A stretch of DNA of 64,000 nucleotides from assembly GCF_004353525.1 (NCBI RefSeq), contig NZ_CP085524.1:2018142-2082141 (forward strand). The letters are read 5' to 3'. Position numbers and translations under genes: made by a program. The notes under the pieces were generated by a model that was not told where the DNA came from, did not search any database, and saw nothing but the letters and a program-made list of their open reading frames with translations. This DNA comes from Zhaonella formicivorans. GTDB taxonomy: Bacteria > Bacillota > DUOV01 > Zhaonellaceae. Below, in pieces: positions 1 to 8,800 of the stretch. How positions within the stretch are numbered: position 1 is the stretch's first letter; each line of letters opens with the position of its first letter.

Positions 1-686
1 TCAGTCAGCGCAGGGTTAAGGTCATACTTGTTGATACACACCAATGACTTAATTCCAAAGCTTTGAGTCAAGGTCAAGATACGCCCCAGGTCATGCAGGC
101 CGGAGAGAGTAGGCTCGGTAACTACCAAAACCAAATCCACCCCGGAAACCGCCGAAATGACCGGGCAGCCGATACCGGGAGGACCATCAATCAGAATAGT
201 GCCGCAACCTTGCTCCTTGGCAAGTTCCTTGGCAACAGAACGAATTTGGGCTACCAGCTTTCCTGAATTATCTTCCGCAATCCCCAATTCAGCATGAACC
301 ATTGGTCCCTGAGCAGTTTCAGATATAAACCATTTGCCTGCCAAGTTGCTGTGTAAAGCAATGGCTTCCTTAGGACAAACCAGGGTGCAGGCGCCGCAGC
401 CGGTACATGACAAATCATCAATAGAAAAATCAGCACTGATAGCCTCAAAACGGCATACCCTGCGGCAAGCCCCGCAGCGGCTGCAAAGTTCCGTGTTAAG
501 CACTGCTTTGTACCCGCTATAAAAATCGGTACTGCTCACTACCTTTGGTTTTAAGACCAGGTGCAAATTAGCTGCATCCACATCACAGTCCACCAAAATC
601 TTGTTTTTCCACAATTCGGCCAGGGCAGCAGTCACTGTGGTTTTGCCTGTGCCGCCTTTACCGCTGATAATCGCCACTTCTTTCAT
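1..686 (-). CDS. MinD-family ATPase with inserted ferredoxin domain (3' end cut by window)
   Basis: Cytoplasmic P-loop ATPase of the MinD/Mrp superfamily carrying two inserted 4Fe-4S ferredoxin motifs. The N-terminus has the deviant Walker A GKGGTGKTT; near residues 65-110 there are two CxxCxxCxxxC clusters (CSRCGACRRVC and CTGCGACTLVC). It begins at the ATG at 686, which overlaps the stop of the upstream paralogue as ATGA, implying translational coupling. The C-terminus lies beyond base 1. Such pairs co-occur with NifX-domain proteins, as in the orp operon of Desulfovibrio; the biochemical role is not settled. An Fe-S or Mo cluster carrier role is inference from context. Confidence 0.9.
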   Translation of the reverse strand, partial: MKEVAIISGKGGTGKTTVTAALAELWKNKILVDCDVDAANLHLVLKPKVVSSTDFYSGYKAVLNTELCSRCGACRRVCRFEAISADFSIDDLSCTGCGACTLVCPKEAIALHSNLAGKWFISETAQGPMVHAELGIAEDNSGKLVAQIRSVAKELAKEQGCGTILIDGPPGIGCPVISAVSGVDLVLVVTEPTLSGLHDLGRILTLTQSFGIKSLVCINKYDLNPALT

Positions 687-1573
687 TGCTCAAGCCCCTT
701 ACTGCTTTGCCCGGCTAAAATTGTTTGAATGGCATCATAGCATGCCAAAAATTCCGACTTTAGCTCCGGAAACTCGGGCACTAAAAGTTTCCCCTGGGAA
801 CAGAGAGAAGCAATCTGAGGGTCAAAAGGTATCTGCATCAAAACCGGTAGGCCTTCCTTAGCACAGTATCTCTCTACTTCTTTATCTCCCAAGTCTGCCC
901 GGTTCAGCACTACCCCGTGAGGCAAACCAAGTCTTTTTACCATCCCTACAGCTAACACCAAGTCGTGCAGCCCAAATGGTGTCGGTTCCGTAACCAGCAC
1001 TACAAAGTCGCTGAGCCGTACCCCCTCGATCACCGGGCAGGAACTGCCGGGGGCGACATCAATAATAGTAACCCTATCTCTGCTAACGAATCGGCGCAGA
1101 GCTTTAATCACAGGCGGCGACTTAGCCTCGCCTTCGTTTAGTCTGCCTTCGACAAAACTTATGTCTCCTGCTTCTCCCATGCTGATTTTTCCTACAGCCC
1201 GGCTTCCCTCCAGCAATGCTTTTTGCGGGCATACCAGGAGGCAAGCTCCACAACTGTGGCAAAGTTCGGGAAACAGCATCACATTTTTTTTGAGTACGAT
1301 CAAAGCGTTGAAATTACAAACTTTGCGGCACTCACCACAGCCGTTGCAAAGCTTGGGGTCTACCTCCGGCACCATCACCCGTACGGTGTGTTCTTGAGTG
1401 ATCTCAGGTTTAAGGAAAATATGTCCGTTTGGTTCTTCAACATCGGCATCGATATATTTGACTTGCCCGTCCAGTGCAGAGGCTAAATTAACGGCAAAAG
1501 TGGTTTTGCCGGTACCACCCTTGCCGCTGGCCACAGCAATTACCGGGTGCTTTTTAGTGGCCGCCGCACACAT
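683..1573 (-). CDS. MinD-family ATPase with inserted ferredoxin domain
   Basis: A 296-residue paralogue of the next gene. Walker A GKGGTGKTT is at about residues 18-26, followed by two 4Fe-4S motifs (CNGCGECRKVC and CHSCGACLLVC) at roughly 75-120, then the ATPase remainder (DVAPGSSCPV, VTEPTPFG). Its start overlaps the upstream NifX gene by 20 bp and its stop overlaps the downstream paralogue, so the three are one translationally coupled unit. Two paralogous ferredoxin-MinD proteins in tandem is the usual arrangement for this family, possibly acting as a heterodimer (inference). Substrate and partner are unknown. Confidence 0.92.
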   Translation of the reverse strand: MCAAATKKHPVIAVASGKGGTGKTTFAVNLASALDGQVKYIDADVEEPNGHIFLKPEITQEHTVRVMVPEVDPKLCNGCGECRKVCNFNALIVLKKNVMLFPELCHSCGACLLVCPQKALLEGSRAVGKISMGEAGDISFVEGRLNEGEAKSPPVIKALRRFVSRDRVTIIDVAPGSSCPVIEGVRLSDFVVLVTEPTPFGLHDLVLAVGMVKRLGLPHGVVLNRADLGDKEVERYCAKEGLPVLMQIPFDPQIASLCSQGKLLVPEFPELKSEFLACYDAIQTILAGQSSKGLEQ

Positions 1574-1925
1574 AGTCTTCCGTCATAGGTTGAAGCGTTC
1601 CGGCAGTGTAACCATTGACCGCCTCCCTCACAGTCACCCCTTGGCCAATCAAAACGTCGATGCCTGCCGCCCTGAAACCCATCAAAGGCCTCATGCCCAT
1701 GCCGCTCACCACAATTGCGTCTACTTTATGACCCGCCAATAAGTTTACAGGAACCAGACAGCCCCCTTCAGTATGTTCTACGTTGTTAATAACATCTACG
1801 TTGACAACCTTACCGTTTTCAATATCTATTAACGTAAAAACATCACATCTGCCAAAATGGCCTGACCGATGAGCATCAAGGCCGCCCGGAACCATTGAAG
1901 GTACTGCTATTCTGCGTTTGGACAT
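1554..1925 (-). CDS. NifX/NifB-domain (dinitrogenase Fe-Mo cofactor type) protein
   Basis: A 123-residue single-domain protein of the family that includes NifX, NafY and the orange protein ORP, which bind Fe-S or Mo-containing clusters. The conserved start (IAVPSMVPGG), the HFGRCDVFTLID motif and a C-terminal DYVCGGH are visible. It closely resembles the separate gene at 7864-8262, sharing PGG, RSGHFG.CDVFTLI and a Y-V-C tail. It overlaps the ferredoxin-MinD gene downstream by 20 bp. No nitrogenase genes are in view, so a general metal-cluster handling role is more likely than nitrogen fixation. Confidence 0.85.
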   Translation of the reverse strand: MSKRRIAVPSMVPGGLDAHRSGHFGRCDVFTLIDIENGKVVNVDVINNVEHTEGGCLVPVNLLAGHKVDAIVVSGMGMRPLMGFRAAGIDVLIGQGVTVREAVNGYTAGTLQPMTEDYVCGGH

Positions 1926-1966
1926 TTTTTCTTCCCCTTTCTGAACTTGCTATTTAACAAAATATC

Positions 1967-2326
1967 TTACCAATGACCTTCCACATCAGCTTCCATCACT
2001 TCTTGCAGCTTGCCGTTTTGAAAAGCGGCTACTGCTTCTTTTACTTTTCCGGCAGCATTGTTATAACCCTTAATTCCCGCCTTTTTTAATACATCAAACG
2101 CTTTAGGACCCAGATGACCTGTTAGGACAACCGCGCACCCCCTATCCGCCACCAGCTCTGCCGCTTTAATTCCGGCTCCCTGCGCAGCATTGAAGTTTTG
2201 CGAATTATTAATACTTTCTACCTCGCCCGTTTCAGAATCATAAATTACCAACCAGCGGGCCCGACCGAACCTTGGGTCAACTTCCGCTTCCAAACCAGGT
2301 CCCTGGGCGGAAACAGCTATTTTCAT
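1967..2326 (-). CDS. NifX/ORP-type Fe-Mo cluster-binding domain protein
   Basis: A 119-residue NifX-family protein of the MTH1175/ORP type (MKIAVSAQGPG, then DPRFGRARWLVIYD, then a glycine-rich GHLGPKAF). The ATG at 2326 is chosen because a perfect GGAGGTGA lies 5 nt upstream; a longer frame to 2365 has no ribosome site. It is only modestly similar to its neighbour at 1554-1925 and lacks that protein's cysteine tail. It sits between an IscU-like scaffold gene and the MinD/NifX trio, which suggests joint work in cluster assembly or delivery (inference). Confidence 0.85.
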   Translation of the reverse strand: MKIAVSAQGPGLEAEVDPRFGRARWLVIYDSETGEVESINNSQNFNAAQGAGIKAAELVADRGCAVVLTGHLGPKAFDVLKKAGIKGYNNAAGKVKEAVAAFQNGKLQEVMEADVEGHW

Positions 2327-2345
2327 CTTCTCACCTCCTCTAGAG

Positions 2346-2771
2346 CTAACTGGTTTTTTGCACAAACTTCATTTTTTGTTGATATGCTTTAATAGCTGAA
2401 TGCAGAGCCTTCACTCCAAGAAGTGAACAATGCTTTTTGCGTTCGGGAATCCCCCCCAAGTAGTCAATAACATCGTCATCTGTGATTTCCAAAGCCTCTG
2501 CAACGCTCTTCCCTTTAGCCAGTTCCGTAAGAGCTGAACTGGTGGAAATAGCCCCGGCGCAACCAAAGACCAGGTATTTGATTTCAGCGATTTTATTTCC
2601 TTCCATGCGAAGAAAGAGCTCAATATAGTCGCCGCAGCCAGGATCGCCTACTTTGGCTGCTGCATCAGGAGCTTCTATCCTGCCCACATTCCTGGGGTTT
2701 AAAAAATGTTCAAGCACATTTTGGCTGTATTCCATTAAAACTTGTTCATAATCCTGTTCTTCAACCATCAT
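2346..2771 (-). CDS. IscU/NifU-type iron-sulfur cluster scaffold protein
   Basis: NifU N-terminal domain protein of 141 residues. The three ligand cysteines of IscU scaffolds are present in their usual contexts: GDPGCGD (with the conserved Asp), VFGCAGAIS and KKHCSLLG. This supports assembly and transfer of 2Fe-2S/4Fe-4S clusters in the cytoplasm. Two ATGs at 2771 and 2768 follow a GAGGTGA at 2773-2779; the exact start is uncertain by one codon. It is the first gene of the minus-strand operon running to base 1, and a terminator separates it from the upstream MerR gene. No cysteine desulfurase is adjacent. Confidence 0.9.
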   Translation of the reverse strand: MMVEEQDYEQVLMEYSQNVLEHFLNPRNVGRIEAPDAAAKVGDPGCGDYIELFLRMEGNKIAEIKYLVFGCAGAISTSSALTELAKGKSVAEALEITDDDVIDYLGGIPERKKHCSLLGVKALHSAIKAYQQKMKFVQKTS

Positions 2772-2928
2772 GTCACCTCGCAACAAAATATATTTGTAAA
2801 AGCTTACCTAAAACTTAGATTAGTATATATAACTGTATTTATATTATATAACCTACTAATGTTATTATCAAGTTATTCCGGTATTATATTTTGAAGCGAA
2901 ATAAATATGTAGTCATATTACAAAAGAC

Positions 2929-2956
2929 AAAAAAAACAGCCTCCTTTTGGGAGGCT
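2929..2956 (-). terminator. rho-independent terminator of the MerR gene
   Basis: Read on the minus strand, the stem AGCCTCC/GGAGGCT (2938-2956) is followed by eight Ts (2936-2929). The stem overlaps the TAG stop of the MerR gene, so it separates that gene from the Fe-S operon downstream. Confidence 0.85.
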
Positions 2957-3380
2957 ACTCTTTTTTCCTGAACTTGCAGTCTTCAGGGCACTGGGCGCAA
3001 AAGCTGCAGCCCTGGCAAAAATCAGCTTTATCCAGCGGTGTGAAACAATAAGTCCCTTCTTCTTTCCAGCAAGGTTTAGCAGGGTTTACATAAGCATCGG
3101 AATCTTTTGCCCTGCCCCCTTTACAGTTCTCCTTCCACCAACAGGGATAAAACTCGATCATCTGCCTGACTCCTGCCAGGTTGAGTCCTTTGTCATCCAA
3201 CAAAGTTTTAATAAACTGCAATCTTTTTAAATCATTTTGCGAATAAAGGCGCTGGTTGTTCTTACGGGAAGGAGTCACCAGCCCGTTTCTTTCCCAAATC
3301 CGCAGGGTTTCCTGATGAACTCCCAAAAGTTGGGAGACCACGCCTATTGTATACATAGGGTAATTAGCATCCGCCTGCAT
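2955..3380 (-). CDS. MerR-family regulator with a nine-cysteine C-terminal domain
   Basis: The N-terminal 75 residues form a MerR winged helix of the HspR/GlnR type (YTIGVVSQLLGVHQETLRIWE, then RLYSQNDLKRLQFI). The C-terminal half holds nine cysteines, including PC-x4-NC and a dense tail CxxCxxCxxCxxxC. Such a tail could bind an Fe-S cluster or metal and act as the sensor; this is inference. The gene lies just upstream of the IscU/NifX/MinD operon on the same strand, which it may control. The track TACTAATAGTA upstream of it (3465-3475) recurs in part upstream of the Fe-S operon (2855-2862). Confidence 0.85.
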   Translation of the reverse strand: MQADANYPMYTIGVVSQLLGVHQETLRIWERNGLVTPSRKNNQRLYSQNDLKRLQFIKTLLDDKGLNLAGVRQMIEFYPCWWKENCKGGRAKDSDAYVNPAKPCWKEEGTYCFTPLDKADFCQGCSFCAQCPEDCKFRKKE

Positions 3381-3533
3381 ATAACCACCACTCTTTCATA
3401 GTTGCTGCAGCAATTGATTTTCATGCAATATATCATTGACGTTTCATTGTTATTTTAACATATCTACTAATAGTAATTGAATATATTCTGCAAATTTAAA
3501 AATAAAACAGAGTGAGCAGTTTGGTGACAGGTA

Positions 3534-4616
3534 TTAAAAAAGCCGTCTCCAGCTTACTAAAACCAGCATCAGCAACGGCAAGCCGACTTCAAAGGGGAAT
3601 GCATAGACAGGCCAGATATTTATGGCAAAATCAAGCATCTCATAGGTATTTTCATAGACCAGGATGGACAAAACAGCCATTAGGGCCGCAGCAGGTTTAG
3701 TCAGCGGCTTATAGTCTTTCATGCCCAAAATCTGGGCTAAGCCCAGCACAAAAGCATACAAGCAAACCCCAACCTTTACCAAAGCTGTCGTGATCCATAC
3801 GGCAATCACCACAGGGTCGATTCTGTCCAGAAAATTGCCCACAGAGATCAATCTGATCACAGCATACCGGGGGAAACTAAAAGTGGCCAGGTTTTCCCCA
3901 AAGACCGAGATATCCTGGAGCAATAAAGCAAGCAAAACAGCCCCGGCACTGAAAACCGCCCAGAGAGCAGCTTTTTTGCTGTTCTTGACAGTGTTTACAA
4001 AAGGAAAAAGCATCGTAAAAAGGACTGTTTCCAGATAGGGAAAAGAGGCCCTGGCAAAGGCCCCTTTTAGGATGTTTGCCGTCCCGTGTTCCAGAAACGG
4101 CAAAAAATTTTTCATGTCCATTACCTGTGAAAGGGCAACCAAAATTATTGTCAGAAATATTAACAGCATATTCACCGGGAAAATCAGTTCGCTTGTCCTG
4201 CCCATAATTTCCAGGCCGCAGCAGATAAACCAGGCACAAACCAGCACAAGGGTCACATGGAAAAACCAGATAGGTGTTTCCGGCATAACAAGGTTGGTTA
4301 AAAATTCGCCGAAATTGCGCAGCACCAGCACCCCTAAATGCAGAAAAAACCAGAGGTAGATAATTGCTATAAGTTTTCCGACATATTTTCCAAAGATTAC
4401 CTGACTGTATTGGATTAACGTCATATTTGGGAATATGCAAGCCAGTCTTTTGTACACCAGGACCATGACAGCACCGGCCAGGACTGCCAATATTTCTGAG
4501 ATCCATGTATCTCTGCCTGCAGCCGTCAACGACTGCATAATTATCGTACTGCCTATAAGAAAATTGAACATCAGGCAATATAGCTGAAAACTGCTGATCT
4601 TTCCCTTTTCCTGCAT
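3534..4616 (-). CDS. Spore germination permease, GerAB/GerKB family
   Basis: A 360-residue integral membrane protein of the amino acid permease-like Spore_permease family, the B subunit of germinant receptors in the spore inner membrane. About ten hydrophobic helices are visible, starting with FQLYCLMFNFLIGSTIIM. It is the last gene of the A-C-D-B operon, 21 bp after the small D-type gene. The likely start is the ATG at 4616; an AGGAG lies rather far upstream (about 14 nt), so translation may be weak or coupled. The germinant is not deducible from sequence. Confidence 0.92.
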   Translation of the reverse strand: MQEKGKISSFQLYCLMFNFLIGSTIIMQSLTAAGRDTWISEILAVLAGAVMVLVYKRLACIFPNMTLIQYSQVIFGKYVGKLIAIIYLWFFLHLGVLVLRNFGEFLTNLVMPETPIWFFHVTLVLVCAWFICCGLEIMGRTSELIFPVNMLLIFLTIILVALSQVMDMKNFLPFLEHGTANILKGAFARASFPYLETVLFTMLFPFVNTVKNSKKAALWAVFSAGAVLLALLLQDISVFGENLATFSFPRYAVIRLISVGNFLDRIDPVVIAVWITTALVKVGVCLYAFVLGLAQILGMKDYKPLTKPAAALMAVLSILVYENTYEMLDFAINIWPVYAFPFEVGLPLLMLVLVSWRRLF

Positions 4617-4637
4617 TCTGTTCCACTGTCTCCTGTC

Positions 4638-4868
4638 TCATCGAATATAACCGAATTTGATCTCCGTAACTCGCCTTACTAAAAACTCAATCCCTTTGGA
4701 AGGGTTGGGCAGCCTGATTCCCAGCACCTCCAGCAACGCCAGGGTAAAACTGAAACACCAAAAAACTGCAAAGACCGTCAGTTCCTTATAACTCTTATTT
4801 TTCAAGAGACGTGGCACCTCCAACAGTGCCATGGCTATAAAAGCAAGTACCAGCCAGACTATGTTCAT
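4638..4868 (-). CDS. Small two-helix membrane protein of germinant receptor operon (GerKD-like)
   Basis: A 76-residue protein with two predicted transmembrane helices (about 3-20 and 30-50) and a basic C-terminal tail. Small two-helix D subunits encoded with gerA-type operons occur in spore formers and modulate germination. Position between the C and B subunit genes, with gaps of 19 and 21 bp, supports this role. Sequence alone would not identify it. Confidence 0.75.
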   Translation of the reverse strand: MNIVWLVLAFIAMALLEVPRLLKNKSYKELTVFAVFWCFSFTLALLEVLGIRLPNPSKGIEFLVRRVTEIKFGYIR

Positions 4869-4887
4869 ACGTCTTCTCCTATGCTTT

Positions 4888-6057
4888 TTACTTCGGGGAG
4901 GTCGATATGGTTTTGTCGCCGATCCTGCGGATTTTGGTTGTAATTTTTAGCTTCACCGGCAGTTCCGGAATCTCTTCCTCCCATCTGTCCTTCATTTCCG
5001 CCCACGCTTTGGGAAATTTGCGGTGAAATTCTTCCCCAAAACCAAAAATATCCGCTTTGTGGATCCGGGCAAATTTCAGAGCTGCCTTTATTTCCCCGGC
5101 GATTGCTTCTGCCTGTTTTTTCTCAATAGCTGCAATCATATCAGGCTTGCTTAAATCCACCGGGACTGTTTCCTCTCCTATGTTCCCCTCCTCCTCAATC
5201 TCTACAGTAACGATAGGCCGCCCTTCCACAAACTCCGGCTTGATTTTGCTCTTGGCCTTGATTATTTCGAGGCTTAACTCTCCTTTTTCCGAACCGGGGA
5301 TCTTGACCACCAGAATACCGCTTTCAACCCTGCCCCGGACCCAGAGCAGACCACGGGCAGCCGTTCCATCAAGCCAGCCTGTCAGTTTATCCTTTTTAAA
5401 GACTGCCATGCCAGAAATCCTGAATTTAGGTCCGCCCTCAGCGGCAAAGAGCTCAATCCTCGGCATCGCGGCGCTGGTTGCCATGCTGCTGTATTGTGAG
5501 AGAAAATCATGCAAATTCACCTGGTCAGACTTGCTTAAAGCAACTGCAGCCCTGACTGCATCGCTGATGCCCAGGGCAGACACAGGTTCTATCAAACCTG
5601 GTATCTTAAGAATATCTTTAGCTTCGCCCCTGGCGGCCAGCACCCAGACCCGCGCCCTGGGCTCATGGTCCCGTTCAAACCAGTCCAGCATCTGGCCTAT
5701 CCCCTGCCTGGCTGCCTCTTCTCCAAAAATAAGGACCTGGTTATGGCTCCAAAACAGCTTCCTGCTGGTTATGGACACAAAATTACGCACCGCATCAAAA
5801 ACTGTTTTCCCTTGACTGGACAAGACCTGGGCACCCTCACCTCTACCCGTACTTCCTCCGCTCTTACCACCGGCAGCTGCAATAGACATTTGGGACGGTT
5901 TGGCTATTTGGACCGTTATTTCCACCTGCCCGTCACTGCCCTTGTCCACTGCCGCCCCCAGCACAATGGCTATCTCATTCAGTTCCTTCCTGCTCCAACA
6001 GCCAGACGTAAAAAGCAACATTGTCACCAGACAAATACACAACGCTTTTTTATACAA
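4888..6057 (-). CDS. Germinant receptor lipoprotein, GerAC/GerKC family
   Basis: Ger(x)C-family lipoprotein, the C subunit of germinant receptors. A signal peptide ends in the lipobox LLFTSGC, and the next residues WSRKELNEIAIVLG are typical of the family. The TTG at 6057 is chosen because AGAGGTG lies six bases upstream and gives a compact signal peptide starting YKKALCIC; a longer frame (6078, also TTG) would put the ribosome site inside the gene. Length of about 389 residues is normal. It follows gerKA by about 30 bp. Confidence 0.9.
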   Translation of the reverse strand: MYKKALCICLVTMLLFTSGCWSRKELNEIAIVLGAAVDKGSDGQVEITVQIAKPSQMSIAAAGGKSGGSTGRGEGAQVLSSQGKTVFDAVRNFVSITSRKLFWSHNQVLIFGEEAARQGIGQMLDWFERDHEPRARVWVLAARGEAKDILKIPGLIEPVSALGISDAVRAAVALSKSDQVNLHDFLSQYSSMATSAAMPRIELFAAEGGPKFRISGMAVFKKDKLTGWLDGTAARGLLWVRGRVESGILVVKIPGSEKGELSLEIIKAKSKIKPEFVEGRPIVTVEIEEEGNIGEETVPVDLSKPDMIAAIEKKQAEAIAGEIKAALKFARIHKADIFGFGEEFHRKFPKAWAEMKDRWEEEIPELPVKLKITTKIRRIGDKTISTSPK

Positions 6058-6088
6058 CCCAAGCACCTCTGAAAACAAAGATAAAAAA

Positions 6089-7687
6089 CTACTGTTTTTC
6101 TTCGGCAGGGGGAGGGAGAGGTTTAAGGGGGTAACCCTGCCGCCGCCGGTTTTGGGACCAGATTGTCCTGGGCCTGGTCAGCATGGACCATAACGGGGCC
6201 CTGACCACTACGTCTTTCAAATCGCTGATGGTAAGGGGCGCCAGAGGAGATAAATAGGGTACTCCGAAGGAGCGCAGGGAGACAAGATGTATCCCCACGG
6301 CCAGCGTCCCCAGCATCAAGCCGTAAAAACCCGCAATCCCTGCAAATATAGTAAATGACAAGCGGAGCACTGCTGCCGCATCAATCCTGGGAGGCACAAC
6401 AAAGGACGCAATGGCCGTCAAGGCCACTATTATGACCATGGGAGCTCCAATGAGCCCGGCAGAAACGGCAGCTTCGCCGATCACCAATGCCCCCACAATG
6501 CTGACAGCTTGGCCGATGGACCTGGGCATCCGGACCCCTGCTTCTCTAAGCAGCTCAAAAATAATGCCCATAATTAAGGCCTCCACTAGGGCAGGAAAAG
6601 GGGTGCCTTCCCTGGCCGCAGCCATGGTAATCAGCAGGGGTGTGGGCAGCATTTCCTGATGGAAGGTTGTTACCGCTATATACAGTGACGGCAAATAAAC
6701 GGTGAGAAAAAAGGCCAGATACCTGAACCACCGTACCAAAGTCACATAGTAGGGCCGGGAATAGTAGTCTTCACTGCTCTGAAACGCCTCTATAAACAAG
6801 TGGGGCACAGTCAGCACAACAGGCGTGCCGTCCACAATAACGGCCACTCTTCCCTCCAACATTTTGGCTGCTGCAATATCCGGCTTTTCCGTATTGCCTA
6901 CGGTAGAAAAGGGAGAAAACGGCGCATCTTCTATAAATGCTTCAATGTAACCTGACTCAAGGATGGCATCGGTATCAATTTGTGCCAGCCTCCTTCTCAC
7001 CTCTTCCACAATTTTTTCATTGCAGATCCCTTTAACATAAGCTATGCAAATCTCAGTCTTGGTCTGTTTCCCGACGGTTAATTGTTCAAACCGCAAATCC
7101 GGGCTTTTTATTTTTCTTCTTAACAGGGATGTATTAATCCTCAAAACTTCGGTAAAACCTTCTCTGGGTCCCCTGACAACCGATTCAGTATCCGGCTCAT
7201 TTATCCCCCTGGTTTCAAAACCTCTGGTGCTGATAACGTACGCTTTATCCATACCTGCGACAAACAGGGCCGTATCACCGGAAAGCACCCGCTGCAAAAC
7301 CAAATCCAAATCAGAATAATCCTTTACTTCCCCGGCTGTCAGGATTGATTCCCTGATTATTTGCAGCATCCTGTCCGCCAGGAAAACAGAAAGTTCCTGA
7401 CCGGAAATATGTTTGCCGTATATCAGCGGCTTGATTATATTTTCAGCCACAAAAGAATTGTCTACCATACCGTCAATATATAACAGAAAAGCCTCTGCCT
7501 TATCAATTCCTGTTTTCACATGACGGATAACAACATCATTGCTGTTTCCCAGCGTTTCCCTCACCATAGCCAGGTTTGCATGCAGATTGGAAGACAACTT
7601 TTGTTTTTCTTTACTTTCCCCGCGGGCCTGTTGTTTTTTCCCAGGCCTTAAATAACGATAGTAAAAACTTCTGAAAATCTTTTTCAT
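6089..7687 (-). CDS. Germinant receptor subunit A, GerKA family
   Basis: A 532-residue GerA-family protein: a soluble N-terminal half (about 1-310), a membrane domain (about 315-480) and a cytoplasmic proline-rich tail. Family sequences such as SVVRGPREGFTE, EGRVAVIVDGTP and PRSIGQAVSIVGALVIGEAAV are present. It forms a nutrient receptor with the B and C subunits in the spore inner membrane and is the first gene of the ger operon. No strong ribosome site precedes the ATG at 7687. Presence of this operon is the clearest sign that the organism makes endospores. Confidence 0.95.
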   Translation of the reverse strand: MKKIFRSFYYRYLRPGKKQQARGESKEKQKLSSNLHANLAMVRETLGNSNDVVIRHVKTGIDKAEAFLLYIDGMVDNSFVAENIIKPLIYGKHISGQELSVFLADRMLQIIRESILTAGEVKDYSDLDLVLQRVLSGDTALFVAGMDKAYVISTRGFETRGINEPDTESVVRGPREGFTEVLRINTSLLRRKIKSPDLRFEQLTVGKQTKTEICIAYVKGICNEKIVEEVRRRLAQIDTDAILESGYIEAFIEDAPFSPFSTVGNTEKPDIAAAKMLEGRVAVIVDGTPVVLTVPHLFIEAFQSSEDYYSRPYYVTLVRWFRYLAFFLTVYLPSLYIAVTTFHQEMLPTPLLITMAAAREGTPFPALVEALIMGIIFELLREAGVRMPRSIGQAVSIVGALVIGEAAVSAGLIGAPMVIIVALTAIASFVVPPRIDAAAVLRLSFTIFAGIAGFYGLMLGTLAVGIHLVSLRSFGVPYLSPLAPLTISDLKDVVVRAPLWSMLTRPRTIWSQNRRRQGYPLKPLPPPAEEKQ

Positions 7688-7763
7688 GGCAGAACATACA
7701 CCCGGTGGTATTTTTTAAGTAGTATTCCAAAGACAGGCAAAAATTTATACAGTTTAAAGCTAT

Positions 7764-7794
7764 AAAAAAACCGCCGGGATAGTCAAAATCCCGG
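7764..7794 (-). terminator. rho-independent terminator downstream of NifX-like gene
   Basis: Minus-strand hairpin CCGGGAT/ATCCCGG (7774-7794) with a seven-base loop, followed by CGG and seven Ts (7770-7764). It lies 70 bp past the NifX-like stop and just upstream of gerKA. Confidence 0.75.
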
Positions 7795-7863
7795 ACGGGC
7801 ATTTGAAAAACAGTTAAAAGTTGTCAAGTTGATGTTCCGAGTGCCTGGTGATATACGCTTAAG

Positions 7864-8262
7864 TTATGCTTGACAATAGCCATAGGGGTGTTCCTGGCCT
7901 TCACATACGTACTCCTCCGTCAAAGGCTCTAACCTGCCGGCCAAATAATTATCCACGACAGCCTTGACGGTCAGCCCCCGGCCCAGCAGCACTTCCACAC
8001 CCGCTGCTTTAAGTAGGCTGAAAGGCTTTTGTCCAAGGTTATTGACAATTAAAGTATCTACTCCTTTGGTTAACAGCATTTCCACCGGCGCTTGGCACTG
8101 CAAATCCCCCGTTTCCGTGTTCTCAACGATCTGAACGCCTGCTACCTGCCCATCTTGTATACTTATAAGAGTAAATACATCACACATCCCAAAATGTCCC
8201 GACCTTTTTGAGTTCATCCCCCCCGGTAGGACGGAAGGTATGGCTATTAATTTTGTTGTCAT
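7864..8262 (-). CDS. NifX/NifB-domain protein, second copy of the 1554-1925 type
   Basis: A 132-residue protein clearly paralogous to the one at 1554-1925: PSVLPGG, RSGHFGMCDVFTLI, GRGLTVKAVVDNYLAGRLEP and EYVCEG align directly. The C-terminus adds EHPYGYCQA with another cysteine. The ATG at 8262 is used because the family begins here and AGGAAG precedes it; the longer frame to 8301 has no support. It is monocistronic, with its own terminator. It may bind an Fe-S or Mo-type cluster; no partner gene is adjacent. Confidence 0.82.
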   Translation of the reverse strand: MTTKLIAIPSVLPGGMNSKRSGHFGMCDVFTLISIQDGQVAGVQIVENTETGDLQCQAPVEMLLTKGVDTLIVNNLGQKPFSLLKAAGVEVLLGRGLTVKAVVDNYLAGRLEPLTEEYVCEGQEHPYGYCQA

Positions 8263-8473
8263 GTCTAAAAATCTTCCTTTCTCCCTGTATGTTATATACA
8301 TACCATATTCCCGGGTGCTTTGGAAATACTTTTTAGCATAACTATCAAACTTTCTCAGAGTAAAGATAAGAAATGTATTCTCCTTACAGTATATTTTATT
8401 TGCTATTTACTTTAATAGGAAAATTTTACATGATATACTTAAATCAAAAATACTGCTGTAGGGGTGGTAAGAC

Positions 8474-8800
8474 ATGAAGGTAAAATATCACATTAATTTC
8501 TTATGCAGCAATAATTTAAACTCTAAAGACAATATTGATTACGTATTTGAAGTGGAAAGCCCTTACTTGCCCGAACAAGGCTTTTACTTGGCAGGTATAT
8601 TTGTAAAAGTTGAATCAAGTGCTTTTGACGTGGCGTTGAATGAGGCAATAGTTTACGGCACCTGTTTTGTTACAAGAGACAGGGCAATGGACGAAGAAGG
8701 CATTATAGACGTGGAAAAAGCACAGCGCGAAGCGCTGAGGATATGTGCAAAACTCTCTGAAAAATATGGCCTGCATGGTACATATACCAGAAGAAAGTAA
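8474..8800 (+). CDS. Conserved-looking hypothetical protein, 108 residues
   Basis: Not recognised. A soluble, mixed alpha/beta-looking protein without signal or membrane segment; the C-terminal part (DVEKAQREALRICAKLSEKYG) looks like an amphipathic helix. It is expressed alone on the plus strand, with GGGGTGG upstream of the ATG, a TGATATACT-like -10 about 45 bp upstream, and a very strong hairpin terminator directly after the stop. The proper gene dress argues that it is real. Confidence 0.6.
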   Translation: MKVKYHINFLCSNNLNSKDNIDYVFEVESPYLPEQGFYLAGIFVKVESSAFDVALNEAIVYGTCFVTRDRAMDEEGIIDVEKAQREALRICAKLSEKYGLHGTYTRRK

